Source of the DNA: Flavobacteriaceae bacterium UBA7446
GTDB taxonomy: Bacteria > Bacteroidota > Bacteroidia > Flavobacteriales > Flavobacteriaceae
Assembly (NCBI GenBank): GCA_002478685.1
Contig: DLPY01000061.1
Location: forward strand, 1 to 29,731
DNA length: 29,731 nucleotides
Direction of reading: 5' to 3'
A model generated the notes under the pieces. The model did no database searches. It was not told the DNA's origin and saw only the letters and a program-made list of their open reading frames with translations. A program made the position numbers and the translations under genes. Positions within the stretch are counted from its first letter, which is position 1; each line of letters begins with the position of its first letter. This document shows positions 1 to 7,240 of this stretch, piece by piece.

Positions 1-1625
1 AAATTACAATAGACGATTATATCACAGTCAAAGATTATGACGGCATGTTTGTGTTTATTTCCTTAATGGGTGCTACATTGCTTATTGAAGTTTCTTTCCA
101 GTTTATGTTTATCTATTACGCAAATTGGTTGGGACAGCATGTGATTTTTGACCTACGCAACACACTCTACACGCATATGTTGCAATTCAAAATGACCTAT
201 TACGATAATTCTGCTGTTGGACGCTTGGTTACTCGCGTGGTAAGTGATATTGAAACCATATCAGGGATTTTTAGTCAGGGCTTGTTTATGATTATCGCAG
301 ACTTGCTCAAAATGCTTGTCGTTATTGCAGTTATGTGGGCTGTGAGTTGGGAATTATCTTTGATAGTTTTCGCTGTGTTACCGCTTATTTTGGTAGCTAC
401 ACGAAAATTTCAAAAAGCCATGAAAGCTGCTTTTGACGAAGTGCGAACACAAGTGGCAAACCTTAATAGTTTTGTGCAAGAACGTATTTCAGGCATGAGC
501 ATTGTGCAACTTTTTGCTAGGGAGCAAACCGAGTCAAAAGCCTTTAGAGAAATTAATGACAAACACCGCAAGGCGTGGCTTAAAACGGTTTGGTATAACT
601 CCATCTTTTTTCCTATTGCAGAACTTTCCACCTCAATTACCATTGGGTTACTAGTATGGTTTGGTGGACTTAACGCCATTGCAGGATCTTCGGGAATTAC
701 ATTAGGAATTATCTTTCTTTTTATCCAATTATCCCAAATGCTTTTTCGTCCACTTCGTCAAATCGCCGATAAGTTTAACACCTTACAAATGGGTATGGTT
801 GCTGTACGCCGAGTGGTAGCTATTTTAGACACAGACGAAAAAAACCCAAATGAAGGAATCATTTCAGACAAAGAAATTAAAGGTGCGCTTCGTTTTGAAA
901 ATTTACATTTTTCATACAAAAAAGAGGAGCCAGTGCTTCATGGTATTTCGTTTGACGTAGCGCCAGGCGAAACCGTTGCCGTTGTTGGGGCAACGGGGGC
1001 AGGGAAATCCACGCTTATTAATATCTTAAGTAGGTTTTATGAAATTGATAGTGGAAAGGTTTTGTTAGATGACATAGGAATTGAAGATTACGAGCGCGCA
1101 TGGCTACGCAAGCAAATTGGCGTGGTGCTTCAAGATGTTTTCCTTTTTGCCGATTCCATATATAACAACATTACGCTTTGGGATACTTCCATTAGCAAAG
1201 AAGATGTGGTGGCTGCTGCAAAAAAAATAGGGGTGCATACATTTATTTCAAGTCTTCCAGATGGATATCACTTTAACGTAAAAGAACGTGGAGGCATGCT
1301 TTCAACAGGACAACGCCAATTAATTGCTTTTTTGCGTGCATACGTCATTCAACCTAAAATTTTAGTGCTTGATGAGGCAACATCTTCTATTGATACCCAT
1401 GCTGAAAAACTTATTCAAAAAGCGACTAAAGAAATCACCAAAGGAAAAACTTCACTCGTTATAGCACACCGATTGGCTACTGTACAGCGTGCCGATAAAA
1501 TAATTGTTTTGGATAAAGGAAAAATTGTAGAGCAGGGGACAAATAAAGAACTGCTTGAAATTGAGGGCGGCTACTATAAAAACCTCTATGAAGTACAGTT
1601 TTTGACTCCTACACACACAACCTAG
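1..1625 (+). CDS. ABC exporter half-transporter, MsbA/multidrug-like, 5' end missing
   Basis: This is the C-terminal part of a fused membrane-plus-ATPase exporter. It should act as a dimer in the inner membrane and pump lipid-like or drug-like substrates. The frame is open to the window edge from base 3, so the Met at 45 is internal. About 540 codons are visible and the family usually has about 580-600, so roughly the first helix is missing. Numbered from the Met at 45: transmembrane domain about 1-260, Walker A G315-T323 (GATGAGKST), Q-loop LQDVF, signature LSTGQRQ at 419-425, Walker B with D443 and catalytic E444, and switch His H475. The signature has Thr where LSGGQ has Gly, but the other ATPase motifs are intact. 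The stop overlaps the stop of the convergent cdaA gene. The substrate cannot be told from sequence. Confidence 0.93.
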   Translation, partial: ITIDDYITVKDYDGMFVFISLMGATLLIEVSFQFMFIYYANWLGQHVIFDLRNTLYTHMLQFKMTYYDNSAVGRLVTRVVSDIETISGIFSQGLFMIIADLLKMLVVIAVMWAVSWELSLIVFAVLPLILVATRKFQKAMKAAFDEVRTQVANLNSFVQERISGMSIVQLFAREQTESKAFREINDKHRKAWLKTVWYNSIFFPIAELSTSITIGLLVWFGGLNAIAGSSGITLGIIFLFIQLSQMLFRPLRQIADKFNTLQMGMVAVRRVVAILDTDEKNPNEGIISDKEIKGALRFENLHFSYKKEEPVLHGISFDVAPGETVAVVGATGAGKSTLINILSRFYEIDSGKVLLDDIGIEDYERAWLRKQIGVVLQDVFLFADSIYNNITLWDTSISKEDVVAAAKKIGVHTFISSLPDGYHFNVKERGGMLSTGQRQLIAFLRAYVIQPKILVLDEATSSIDTHAEKLIQKATKEITKGKTSLVIAHRLATVQRADKIIVLDKGKIVEQGTNKELLEIEGGYYKNLYEVQFLTPTHTT

Positions 1626-2407
1626 TCCATGTCTTTAGAAAGCATTTCGCTAAGCTGCTTATAAGAGCTAAATTGGAATCGTTCGCCGTGCTTAAAATAA
1701 CTAATAGCACCTGTTTCTTCAGAAACCACAAGCACTACAGCATCAGTTTTTTCGGTAATGCCCATTGCAGCTCTATGTCTTAGCCCAAATCTTTTGGGTA
1801 TGGATTTGTTTTCAGAAACAGGTAGTATAACTCGAGTTGCCGTAATGGTGTTATTTTCAATAATGGCAGCACCATCGTGTAGCGGTGCGTTTTTGTGGAA
1901 AATACTTTCAATCACGGGTACTGAAATCTCCATATTTACAACTACACCAGATGGTTTTAAGAAATCCAAAGAACTGTTTCGTTCTAACACCAATAATGCC
2001 CCTAATTTTTGTTTTTTCAAATATGAACAGCTTTGAATTAGTACATCTATATTTAGTTCAGGTTCAAATGTGTTTTGTTTAACACTAAAAATTTTAAAAT
2101 AGCGATTTAACACTTTTTTGTTTGCCAAGTTCGATGAGCCAAGCATAAGTAGCAGCTTTCTGATTTCTTGTTGAAACACCACAATTAGCGCAAACACCCC
2201 AACACTCATAAACCCGCCTAAAATATTACTAAGAAGCTCCATATTTAACGCATCGGTAATCTTCCAAATTAGATAAAGAATTACAATACCCACAAAAATA
2301 TTGATAGCTGCTGTTCCACGAACTAGTCGATATGCGTAGTAAAGCAGCAACGCTACCAATACAATATCCAACACATCCAAAAGATTGAAATCTAAAAAGT
2401 CAAACAT
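1622..2407 (-). CDS. cdaA: Diadenylate cyclase CdaA (c-di-AMP synthase)
   Basis: This 261-residue membrane enzyme condenses two ATP into cyclic di-AMP, a second messenger tied to potassium, osmotic and envelope control in other bacteria. Three hydrophobic helices occupy about residues 8-85, and a DisA_N/DAC domain follows. The catalytic blocks are visible: ALLVLE, LHDGAAII (DGA motif) and RHRAAMGITE (RHR motif), followed by VSEETGAIS. Length and architecture match CdaA rather than DisA, because there is no DNA-binding domain. It starts 9 bases downstream of folP, so the two are probably co-transcribed. No CdaR/YbbR-like partner is adjacent. The function is clear; the physiological role in this organism is not. 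Confidence 0.95.
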   Translation of the reverse strand: MFDFLDFNLLDVLDIVLVALLLYYAYRLVRGTAAINIFVGIVILYLIWKITDALNMELLSNILGGFMSVGVFALIVVFQQEIRKLLLMLGSSNLANKKVLNRYFKIFSVKQNTFEPELNIDVLIQSCSYLKKQKLGALLVLERNSSLDFLKPSGVVVNMEISVPVIESIFHKNAPLHDGAAIIENNTITATRVILPVSENKSIPKRFGLRHRAAMGITEKTDAVVLVVSEETGAISYFKHGERFQFSSYKQLSEMLSKDMD

Positions 2408-2416
2408 CCTATAAAA

Positions 2417-3259
2417 TTACGTATTTATCGGATAAGACGCATCAAGGGTATCTATAAGCTGAACGGTCTCTTTCGCTTCTTTCACATCGTGGACGCGCAA
2501 AATATGTGCTCCTTGCTGTAATGCAATAGTATTTAACACTGTTGTTCCATTAAGCGCATGTGTTGCTTCTGTTTTCAATGTGTTGTAAATCATGGATTTA
2601 CGCGAAAGACCCACCAGTAACGGCACGCCATCAATATGTAAGGTATGTAGGTGTTTGAGCAATGCAAAATTATGCTCTATAGATTTTCCAAAACCAAAGC
2701 CGGGATCTAAAATTATATCGTTAATTCCTGATTTGTGAGCCGCAGCAATTTTTTCAGAAAAAAAGTAGCGCACAGCAACAAGCACGTCGTCGTATTTGGG
2801 ATTATTTTGCATGGTCTGCGGGGTTCCTTGCATATGAACGGCAATGTAGGGCACACCAAGCTTCCCTACTGTTTTTAGCATATTGGCATCTAAATTTCCC
2901 GCCGAAATATCATTTACAAGGTGCGCTCCTGCACCTACCGCCTGTTTTACAACTTCACTACGATAGGTATCAACGGATACGAAAATTTCAGGAAATGCAA
3001 GGCAAATTTTTTCAATGACAGGAAGCACGCGCTTAAGCTCTTCATCTATTGAAATTTCATCCACACCGGGTTTTGAACTTGCACCACCAACATCAATAAA
3101 GGTGGCACCCTCTAAAATCATTTTTTCGGTTTGTTTCAGTGCCGTATCTAGGTTGTTGTGTTTGCCACCGTCGTAAAATGAATTTGGAGTGACATTCAAA
3201 ACTCCCATGATTTTCGGTCTTGTGAGATCGATAATATTACCGTTGCATGTGATGTTCAT
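2417..3259 (-). CDS. folP: Dihydropteroate synthase
   Basis: This 280-residue cytosolic enzyme joins p-aminobenzoate to 6-hydroxymethyl-dihydropterin pyrophosphate in folate synthesis and is the sulfonamide target. Family blocks are all present in order: GVLNVTPNSFYDGG near residue 20 (pterin/phosphate loop), DVGGASSKPG, NDISAG, HMQGTP, DPGFGFGKS and GLSRKS. Length is normal for the TIM-barrel family. The ATG at 3259 is the natural start, since the protein opens just before the first conserved strand. A candidate promoter lies at 3290-3322. It leads a two-gene unit with cdaA. Confidence 0.96.
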   Translation of the reverse strand: MNITCNGNIIDLTRPKIMGVLNVTPNSFYDGGKHNNLDTALKQTEKMILEGATFIDVGGASSKPGVDEISIDEELKRVLPVIEKICLAFPEIFVSVDTYRSEVVKQAVGAGAHLVNDISAGNLDANMLKTVGKLGVPYIAVHMQGTPQTMQNNPKYDDVLVAVRYFFSEKIAAAHKSGINDIILDPGFGFGKSIEHNFALLKHLHTLHIDGVPLLVGLSRKSMIYNTLKTEATHALNGTTVLNTIALQQGAHILRVHDVKEAKETVQLIDTLDASYPINT

Positions 3260-3277
3260 AAATAGCGTTTAAAATTG

Positions 3278-3308
3278 TTGGCAATAAACCAAATCTTGTT
3301 GATTTTTG
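3278..3308 (+). promoter_or_regulatory. Candidate promoter of the DUF1599-tpiA-prmA-clpS operon
   Basis: TTG at 3278-3280 lies 20 bases before GATTTTTG at 3301-3308, a 7-of-8 match to the Bacteroidota -7 box TAnnTTTG. Transcription would begin near 3312-3314. This would exclude the TTG codon at 3306 as a start. Confidence 0.5.
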
Positions 3309-3322
3309 ATCGAAATTTACAA
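3290..3322 (-). promoter_or_regulatory. Candidate folP-cdaA promoter
   Basis: On the minus strand, TTG (3322-3320) lies 22 bases before AAGATTTG (3297-3290), a 7-of-8 match to TAnnTTTG. It interlocks with the oppositely directed promoter at 3278-3308. Confidence 0.45.
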
Positions 3323-3335
3323 CAAAACAAATCAG

Positions 3336-3875
3336 GTGGCGCATACCGAAGCACAATATATGTCAGAAGCATCCAAATGCAAGGAGCTTTTTGAGAAAAA
3401 AATGATTGATTACGGCTGTGCATGGCGTATTCTTCGCATTACCTCCCTGACCGATCAAATTTTTATTAAAGCACAACGCATCAGGACGCTACAAGAGGTG
3501 GCTTCTAAAAAAGTAGAAGAAGGCGAGGAGGTTGAATTTATTGGCATTGTTAATTATTCTATTATGGCGCTAATTCAGCTTGAATTGGGCGTTGCAGATC
3601 AACCCGATTTGTCAAACGACAAGGTAATGGAACTTTACACCAAACATGCCTCTGCCACCAAAGCACTTATGGAGCGCAAAAATCACGATTATGGTGAAGC
3701 ATGGCGTGATATGCGTGTAAGCTCACTAACAGACTTGATTTTACAAAAATTACTCCGTGTTAAACAAATAGAAAACAACGAAGGAAAAACCCTTGTAAGT
3801 GAGGGGTTGTCGGCAAATTATCAAGACATGATAAATTATGCCTTATTCGCTTTAATTCATTTAAACAACCAATAA
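3336..3875 (+). CDS. DUF1599 (Nmad1-type) protein with two tandem copies of the domain
   Basis: Function is unknown. The protein (about 179 residues from GTG 3336) has two related halves: CKELFEKKMIDYGCAWRILR..SLTDQI..KAQRIR, and ATKALMERKNHDYGEAWRDMR..SLTDLI..KLLRVK. Each half is followed by a helix of the type NYSIMALI or NYALFALI. The repeated DYGxAWRxxRxxSLTD core is the DUF1599 signature, a family that I recall being renamed a nucleotide-modification-associated domain. The start is uncertain: TTG 3306, GTG 3336 and ATG 3360 are in frame. GTG 3336 follows an A-rich leader and gives an N-terminus of the length I recall for relatives, and TTG 3306 sits inside the candidate -7 box. It heads a unit with tpiA, prmA and clpS. 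Confidence 0.85.
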   Translation: MAHTEAQYMSEASKCKELFEKKMIDYGCAWRILRITSLTDQIFIKAQRIRTLQEVASKKVEEGEEVEFIGIVNYSIMALIQLELGVADQPDLSNDKVMELYTKHASATKALMERKNHDYGEAWRDMRVSSLTDLILQKLLRVKQIENNEGKTLVSEGLSANYQDMINYALFALIHLNNQ

Positions 3876-3885
3876 AAAAACATAC

Positions 3886-4635
3886 ATGAGAAAGAATATT
3901 GTAGCCGGAAACTGGAAAATGAACCTAGACGCAGACGGGAGTCAAGCACTTATCGAGGCGTTAAAGACCAAAGAATTTTCCAACGATGTTCGTGTAGCTA
4001 TTGCCACTCCTGCCGTGTATCTTGCAGCGGCTGTAAACATAACTGCCGGCACCAAAATTGATGTGTCCGCACAGAATATGCACCAAGCAACTTCGGGTGC
4101 TTATACTGGGGAAATTTCAGCGCCAATGCTAAAATCAATGGGTGTGAATATTACGCTGCTAGGACATTCCGAGCGTAGGGCATATTTCCATGAAACTGAC
4201 GCCCTTTTGGCAGAGAAAGTAAATACAGCTCTTGAAAACGGGATGGAAATTATTTTCTGCTTTGGCGAAGAGCTTGATGAACGCAAATCGGGAAGTCATT
4301 TTGATGTGGTTTCTAGCCAACTAAGCAACGCACTTTTCCATTTAGATGCTTCGCAGTGGAGCAAAATTATTTTGGCATACGAACCTGTTTGGGCAATTGG
4401 TACTGGCGAAACAGCCTCTCCAGCACAAGCACAAGAAATGCACGCACATATTAGAAGTGTCTTAACAGGACAATACGACGATACGCTCTCACAAAGTGTT
4501 TCAATTCTTTATGGTGGAAGCGTCAAACCTGCAAATGCACAGGAGATATTTGCCGAACCTGATGTAGATGGGGGGCTTATTGGCGGTGCTTCTCTTAATG
4601 CCGACGATTTTGCTGCCATTGTCAATGCGTTTTAA
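3886..4635 (+). CDS. tpiA: Triosephosphate isomerase
   Basis: This 249-residue glycolytic enzyme interconverts dihydroxyacetone phosphate and glyceraldehyde 3-phosphate in the cytosol. All catalytic residues are visible: N9 and K11 in GNWKMN, H94 in LGHSERR, and E166 in YEPVWAIGTG, which also contains the mobile loop. Phosphate-binding YGGSVKP and DGGLIGGASL are intact near the C-terminus. Length is normal. It starts 10 bases after the DUF1599 gene and ends 3 bases before prmA, so it lies within an operon. Confidence 0.98.
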   Translation: MRKNIVAGNWKMNLDADGSQALIEALKTKEFSNDVRVAIATPAVYLAAAVNITAGTKIDVSAQNMHQATSGAYTGEISAPMLKSMGVNITLLGHSERRAYFHETDALLAEKVNTALENGMEIIFCFGEELDERKSGSHFDVVSSQLSNALFHLDASQWSKIILAYEPVWAIGTGETASPAQAQEMHAHIRSVLTGQYDDTLSQSVSILYGGSVKPANAQEIFAEPDVDGGLIGGASLNADDFAAIVNAF

Positions 4636-4638
4636 AAG

Positions 4639-5460
4639 GTGAAAGCCTACCGCGCGTATCATTTTACCATCTTTCCCATTGATAAAATGGAGATTATTTC
4701 GGCATGGCTTTTTGCATTTCCTTTTGAAAGTTTTGTTGATCACGATAATTGTGTTACTGCCTTCATTCCAAAAGATGAAGCTCATAAAATTGACTTAACT
4801 GACTGTCTTGATATCCCTTTTGATGGTGTTGAGGTTTCTGCTACTTATGAGAACATTGAAGCACAAAACTGGAATGCGGTTTGGGAAGCACAATTTAAAC
4901 CCATTGTAGTTAGTGAGTGGACCATACGCGCATCTTTTCACAAACCTGCTACTACAAAACACGAGCTTATCATTGACCCTCAAATGTCGTTTGGGACTGG
5001 GCATCACGCCACTACACAATTGATGCTTGAACAGATACTAAAGCTAAATTGTAAAGGTGCATCTGTACTTGATGTAGGAACTGGAACGGGAGTGTTGGCA
5101 ATACTGGCTAAAAAGTTAGGTGCAGCTGCTGTTTCAGGTATTGATATTAAGGATTGGTGCGTTGAAAATGCCAAAGAAAATGCATCAAAAAATGGCGTGT
5201 CGGACATTTCTTTTAGCACAAACACACTTGATTTATTTTACACCAAATTCGATACACTGATTGCCAATATCAATAGAAATGTTTTGCTAGAGCATTTACC
5301 TGAATATCCAAAAATGCTCGCCAAAAATGGCGTTCTGTTGCTTTCTGGTTTTCACGAAAGAGATGTTGCAATGCTTTGCGATGTGGCGAATGCAAACGGA
5401 TTGCATTTTGATAGTAGGACGGAAAAACAAGGTTGGATTTGTCTAAAATTTATAATTTAG
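4639..5460 (+). CDS. prmA: Ribosomal protein L11 methyltransferase
   Basis: This 273-residue SAM-dependent enzyme trimethylates ribosomal protein L11. An N-terminal substrate-recognition domain (about 1-110) precedes a Rossmann methyltransferase domain with DPQMSFGTGHHATT, motif I VLDVGTGTGVLAI and a following GIDI strand. A motif-IV equivalent (ANINRN) and LSGFHERD come later. The GTG at 4639, 3 bases after tpiA, is preferred over the ATG at 4687: it restores the usual first beta strand (YRAYHFTI), and relatives begin at this depth. The 3' end runs up to 5 bases before the clpS ATG. Confidence 0.93.
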   Translation: MKAYRAYHFTIFPIDKMEIISAWLFAFPFESFVDHDNCVTAFIPKDEAHKIDLTDCLDIPFDGVEVSATYENIEAQNWNAVWEAQFKPIVVSEWTIRASFHKPATTKHELIIDPQMSFGTGHHATTQLMLEQILKLNCKGASVLDVGTGTGVLAILAKKLGAAAVSGIDIKDWCVENAKENASKNGVSDISFSTNTLDLFYTKFDTLIANINRNVLLEHLPEYPKMLAKNGVLLLSGFHERDVAMLCDVANANGLHFDSRTEKQGWICLKFII

Positions 5461-5465
5461 TGGTA

Positions 5466-5753
5466 ATGATACGTTTTGGTAAATCTGAAGAACAGCAACA
5501 ACCGCAACAAGAGTTAGCGGTTGAATCCTCTCGTTTACACGAAATCATTTTATTTAACGACGATGTCAACACTTTTGATCATGTGATTAAGACACTTATT
5601 GAAGTTTGCGACCATACTCCAGAACAAGCAGAGCAATGCTCACTTATTGTACATTATAAAGGGAAATGCGCCGTAAAACGTGGTACATATGATGAGTTAG
5701 AGCCCAAATGTATTCGTTTACACGCTGCCGGTCTCAGTGCTGAAATTGTCTAA
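5466..5753 (+). CDS. clpS: ATP-dependent Clp protease adaptor ClpS
   Basis: This 95-residue adaptor delivers N-degron substrates to ClpAP-type protease. The core is typical: EIILFNDDVNTFDHVI, then CDHTPEQAEQCSLIVHYKGKC and LHAAGLSAEIV, with the acidic NDD loop and the HYKGKC segment that lines the N-end-residue pocket. A glutamine-rich tail precedes the domain. The frame is open upstream into prmA, but the ATG at 5466 gives the family's usual length, and an earlier TTG at 5433 would only add residues overlapping prmA. It is the last gene of the operon. Confidence 0.95.
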   Translation: MIRFGKSEEQQQPQQELAVESSRLHEIILFNDDVNTFDHVIKTLIEVCDHTPEQAEQCSLIVHYKGKCAVKRGTYDELEPKCIRLHAAGLSAEIV

Positions 5754-5755
5754 AT

Positions 5756-5786
5756 CACAATGTTTTAGGCTAATTGTGTAAATTCG
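5756..5786 (+). promoter_or_regulatory. Inverted repeat abutting a candidate -7 box upstream of gpx
   Basis: CACAAT (5756-5761) and ATTGTG (5773-5778) form an exact 6-base inverted repeat with 11 bases between the arms. It is followed at once by TAAATTCG (5779-5786), a 7-of-8 match to TAnnTTTG. This could be an operator or a weak hairpin after clpS. No TTG sits at the usual distance. Confidence 0.35.
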
Positions 5787-5801
5787 CTTAAAAATTGCTA
5801 G

Positions 5802-6344
5802 ATGCGTGTCGTTTGTTTATTTGTGGCTTTAGCCACTTTCGGATACTCTCAACTCCCTGTTATGAAAGGCTCTATACATTCTTTTACTGTTGAAGACATT
5901 AATGGAGATTTATTTGACTTTTCATCTTTAAAAGGCAAAAAAGTAATGATTGTTAATACCGCTTCAAAATGCGGGTTAACCCCCCAATATAAAAAACTAG
6001 AAGCCTTATATCAACAATATAAGAACCAAAACTTTGTTGTTATAGGTTTTCCTGCCAATAATTTTATATGGCAAGAGCCTGGAACAAACGAAGAAATTAA
6101 AGTCTTTTGTGATAAAAACTATGGTGTTTCTTTCCCGATCATGGCGAAAATCAGTGTAAAGGGAAGAAAACAGCATCCTCTTTATGAATTTCTAACCCAA
6201 AAAGATAAAAATGGCGTTAAAAGCAGCTCGGTTAAATGGAATTTCCAAAAATATCTGATTGATGAAAATGGAATGTTAGTTGACGTAATATCATCACGCA
6301 CACAACCTGACGACGTTAAAATTACCACTTGGATAAAAAGTTAA
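5802..6344 (+). CDS. Exported glutathione-peroxidase-family thiol peroxidase
   Basis: This 180-residue peroxidase should reduce hydrogen peroxide or lipid peroxides. Residues 1-17 form a signal peptide (MRVVCLFVALATFGYSQ), placing it in the periplasm. The fold begins with an SIHSFTVEDINGD strand. The peroxidatic residue is Cys, not selenocysteine, at C57 in NTASKCGLTPQY. Q91 in QEPGTNEE and the W and N of VKWNF complete the catalytic tetrad. C103 in VFCDKNYG sits where thioredoxin-dependent members have the resolving Cys, while the FPCNQF Cys is replaced (FPANNF). So thioredoxin-like reductants are more likely than glutathione. It ends 3 bases before bshB1 and is probably co-transcribed with it. 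Confidence 0.9.
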   Translation: MRVVCLFVALATFGYSQLPVMKGSIHSFTVEDINGDLFDFSSLKGKKVMIVNTASKCGLTPQYKKLEALYQQYKNQNFVVIGFPANNFIWQEPGTNEEIKVFCDKNYGVSFPIMAKISVKGRKQHPLYEFLTQKDKNGVKSSSVKWNFQKYLIDENGMLVDVISSRTQPDDVKITTWIKS

Positions 6345-6347
6345 AAA

Positions 6348-7064
6348 ATGAAGGTTGATATTTTAGCCATTGGTGCACACCCTGACGATGTGGAATTATC
6401 GTGTGGGGGTACCTTGGCCAAAGAAATTGCAGCAGGAAAAAATGTTGCCATTTTGGATTTGACAAAGGGTGAGTTAGGTACGCGCGGAAACGCTGAAATT
6501 CGTTTAAAAGAAGCAACGAAAGCCGCTGAAATTTTGGGGGTTACTGCTCGGTATAACCTAGACTTTGCAGACGGGTTTTTCAAAAACAATCGTAAGCATC
6601 AAGAAAAAATAATAGCTTATATCCGTGATTTACAGCCTGATATGGTGTTGTGCAATGCCACAGAAGACAGGCATCCCGACCACGGCAGAGCAGCTGCTTT
6701 AGTTTTGGAAAGTTGTTTTTTGAGTGGTTTGCAAAAAGTGGAAACTTCTTTTAAGGGAAATGCTCAGCACGCTTGGCGTCCAAAACAGTTGTATCATTAC
6801 ATTCAATGGAACAATGCTACTCCCGATTTTGTTGTCGATATAAGTAATCATATAGAAGTAAAAGTTGCCGCTGTACAGGCTTATGACTCTCAGTTTTATA
6901 AGCCGAATAGCACCGAACCCGGCACTCCTATAAGCACACAAAATTTTTTAGATAGTATTACATATCGTGCAGCAGATTTGGGTCGTGTTATTGGTGCTGA
7001 TTATGCCGAGGGTTTTACTGCAAGTCGTTTGGTGGGAGTTAATGCCATCAGCGATTTGATATAA
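6348..7064 (+). CDS. bshB1: Bacillithiol biosynthesis deacetylase BshB1
   Basis: This 238-residue zinc enzyme removes the acetyl group from GlcNAc-malate, giving GlcN-malate, the second step of bacillithiol synthesis. It belongs to the LmbE/PIG-L deacetylase family. Zinc motif AHPDDVE lies at 10-16 and the second ligand block RHPDH at 108-112. LTKGELGTRG and EAxxAAxxLG are typical of the BshB1 subgroup. The C-terminal part has the QFY and ADYAEGF motifs of that subgroup. The presence of this gene predicts bacillithiol as the main low-molecular-weight thiol; bshA and bshC are not in the window. Confidence 0.92.
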   Translation: MKVDILAIGAHPDDVELSCGGTLAKEIAAGKNVAILDLTKGELGTRGNAEIRLKEATKAAEILGVTARYNLDFADGFFKNNRKHQEKIIAYIRDLQPDMVLCNATEDRHPDHGRAAALVLESCFLSGLQKVETSFKGNAQHAWRPKQLYHYIQWNNATPDFVVDISNHIEVKVAAVQAYDSQFYKPNSTEPGTPISTQNFLDSITYRAADLGRVIGADYAEGFTASRLVGVNAISDLI

Positions 7065-7072
7065 TTCCTTTT

Positions 7073-7100
7073 TTGAATTTGTAAAAACATAGTACATTTG
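7073..7100 (+). promoter_or_regulatory. tRNA-His promoter
   Basis: TTG at 7073-7075 lies 17 bases before TACATTTG at 7093-7100, an exact TAnnTTTG match. The predicted start leaves a leader of about ten bases before the tRNA. Confidence 0.7.
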
Positions 7101-7113
7101 CAACCTAATAAAC

Positions 7114-7188
7114 GGTGGTTGTAGCTCAGTTGGTTAGAGCGCTAGATTGTGGTTCTAGAGGTCGCCGGTTCGAGACCGGTCTTCCACC
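7114..7188 (+). tRNA. tRNA-His (anticodon GTG)
   Basis: Full cloverleaf. D stem GCTC/GAGC, anticodon stem CTAGA/TCTAG with loop TTGTGGT and anticodon GTG at 7149-7151, T stem GCCGG/CCGGT with loop TTCGAGA. An encoded extra G at 7114 (position -1) faces C73 at 7188, the histidine identity pair. The 3' CCA is not encoded. The acceptor stem GTGGTTG/CTTCCAC pairs except for two adjacent T-T oppositions (5:68 and 6:67). Confidence 0.95.
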
Positions 7189-7192
7189 CAGT

Positions 7193-7221
7193 AAAACCCC
7201 TCGAGAAATCGAGGGGTTTTT
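7193..7221. terminator. Bidirectional intrinsic terminator
   Basis: CCCCTCGA (7197-7204), loop GAAA, TCGAGGGG (7209-7216), flanked by AAAA and TTTTT. The GNRA tetraloop and eight perfect pairs make it strong. It can end tRNA-His on the plus strand and the M28 peptidase gene on the minus strand. Confidence 0.92.
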
Positions 7222-7240
7222 GTTGAAACATGCTTTGATA

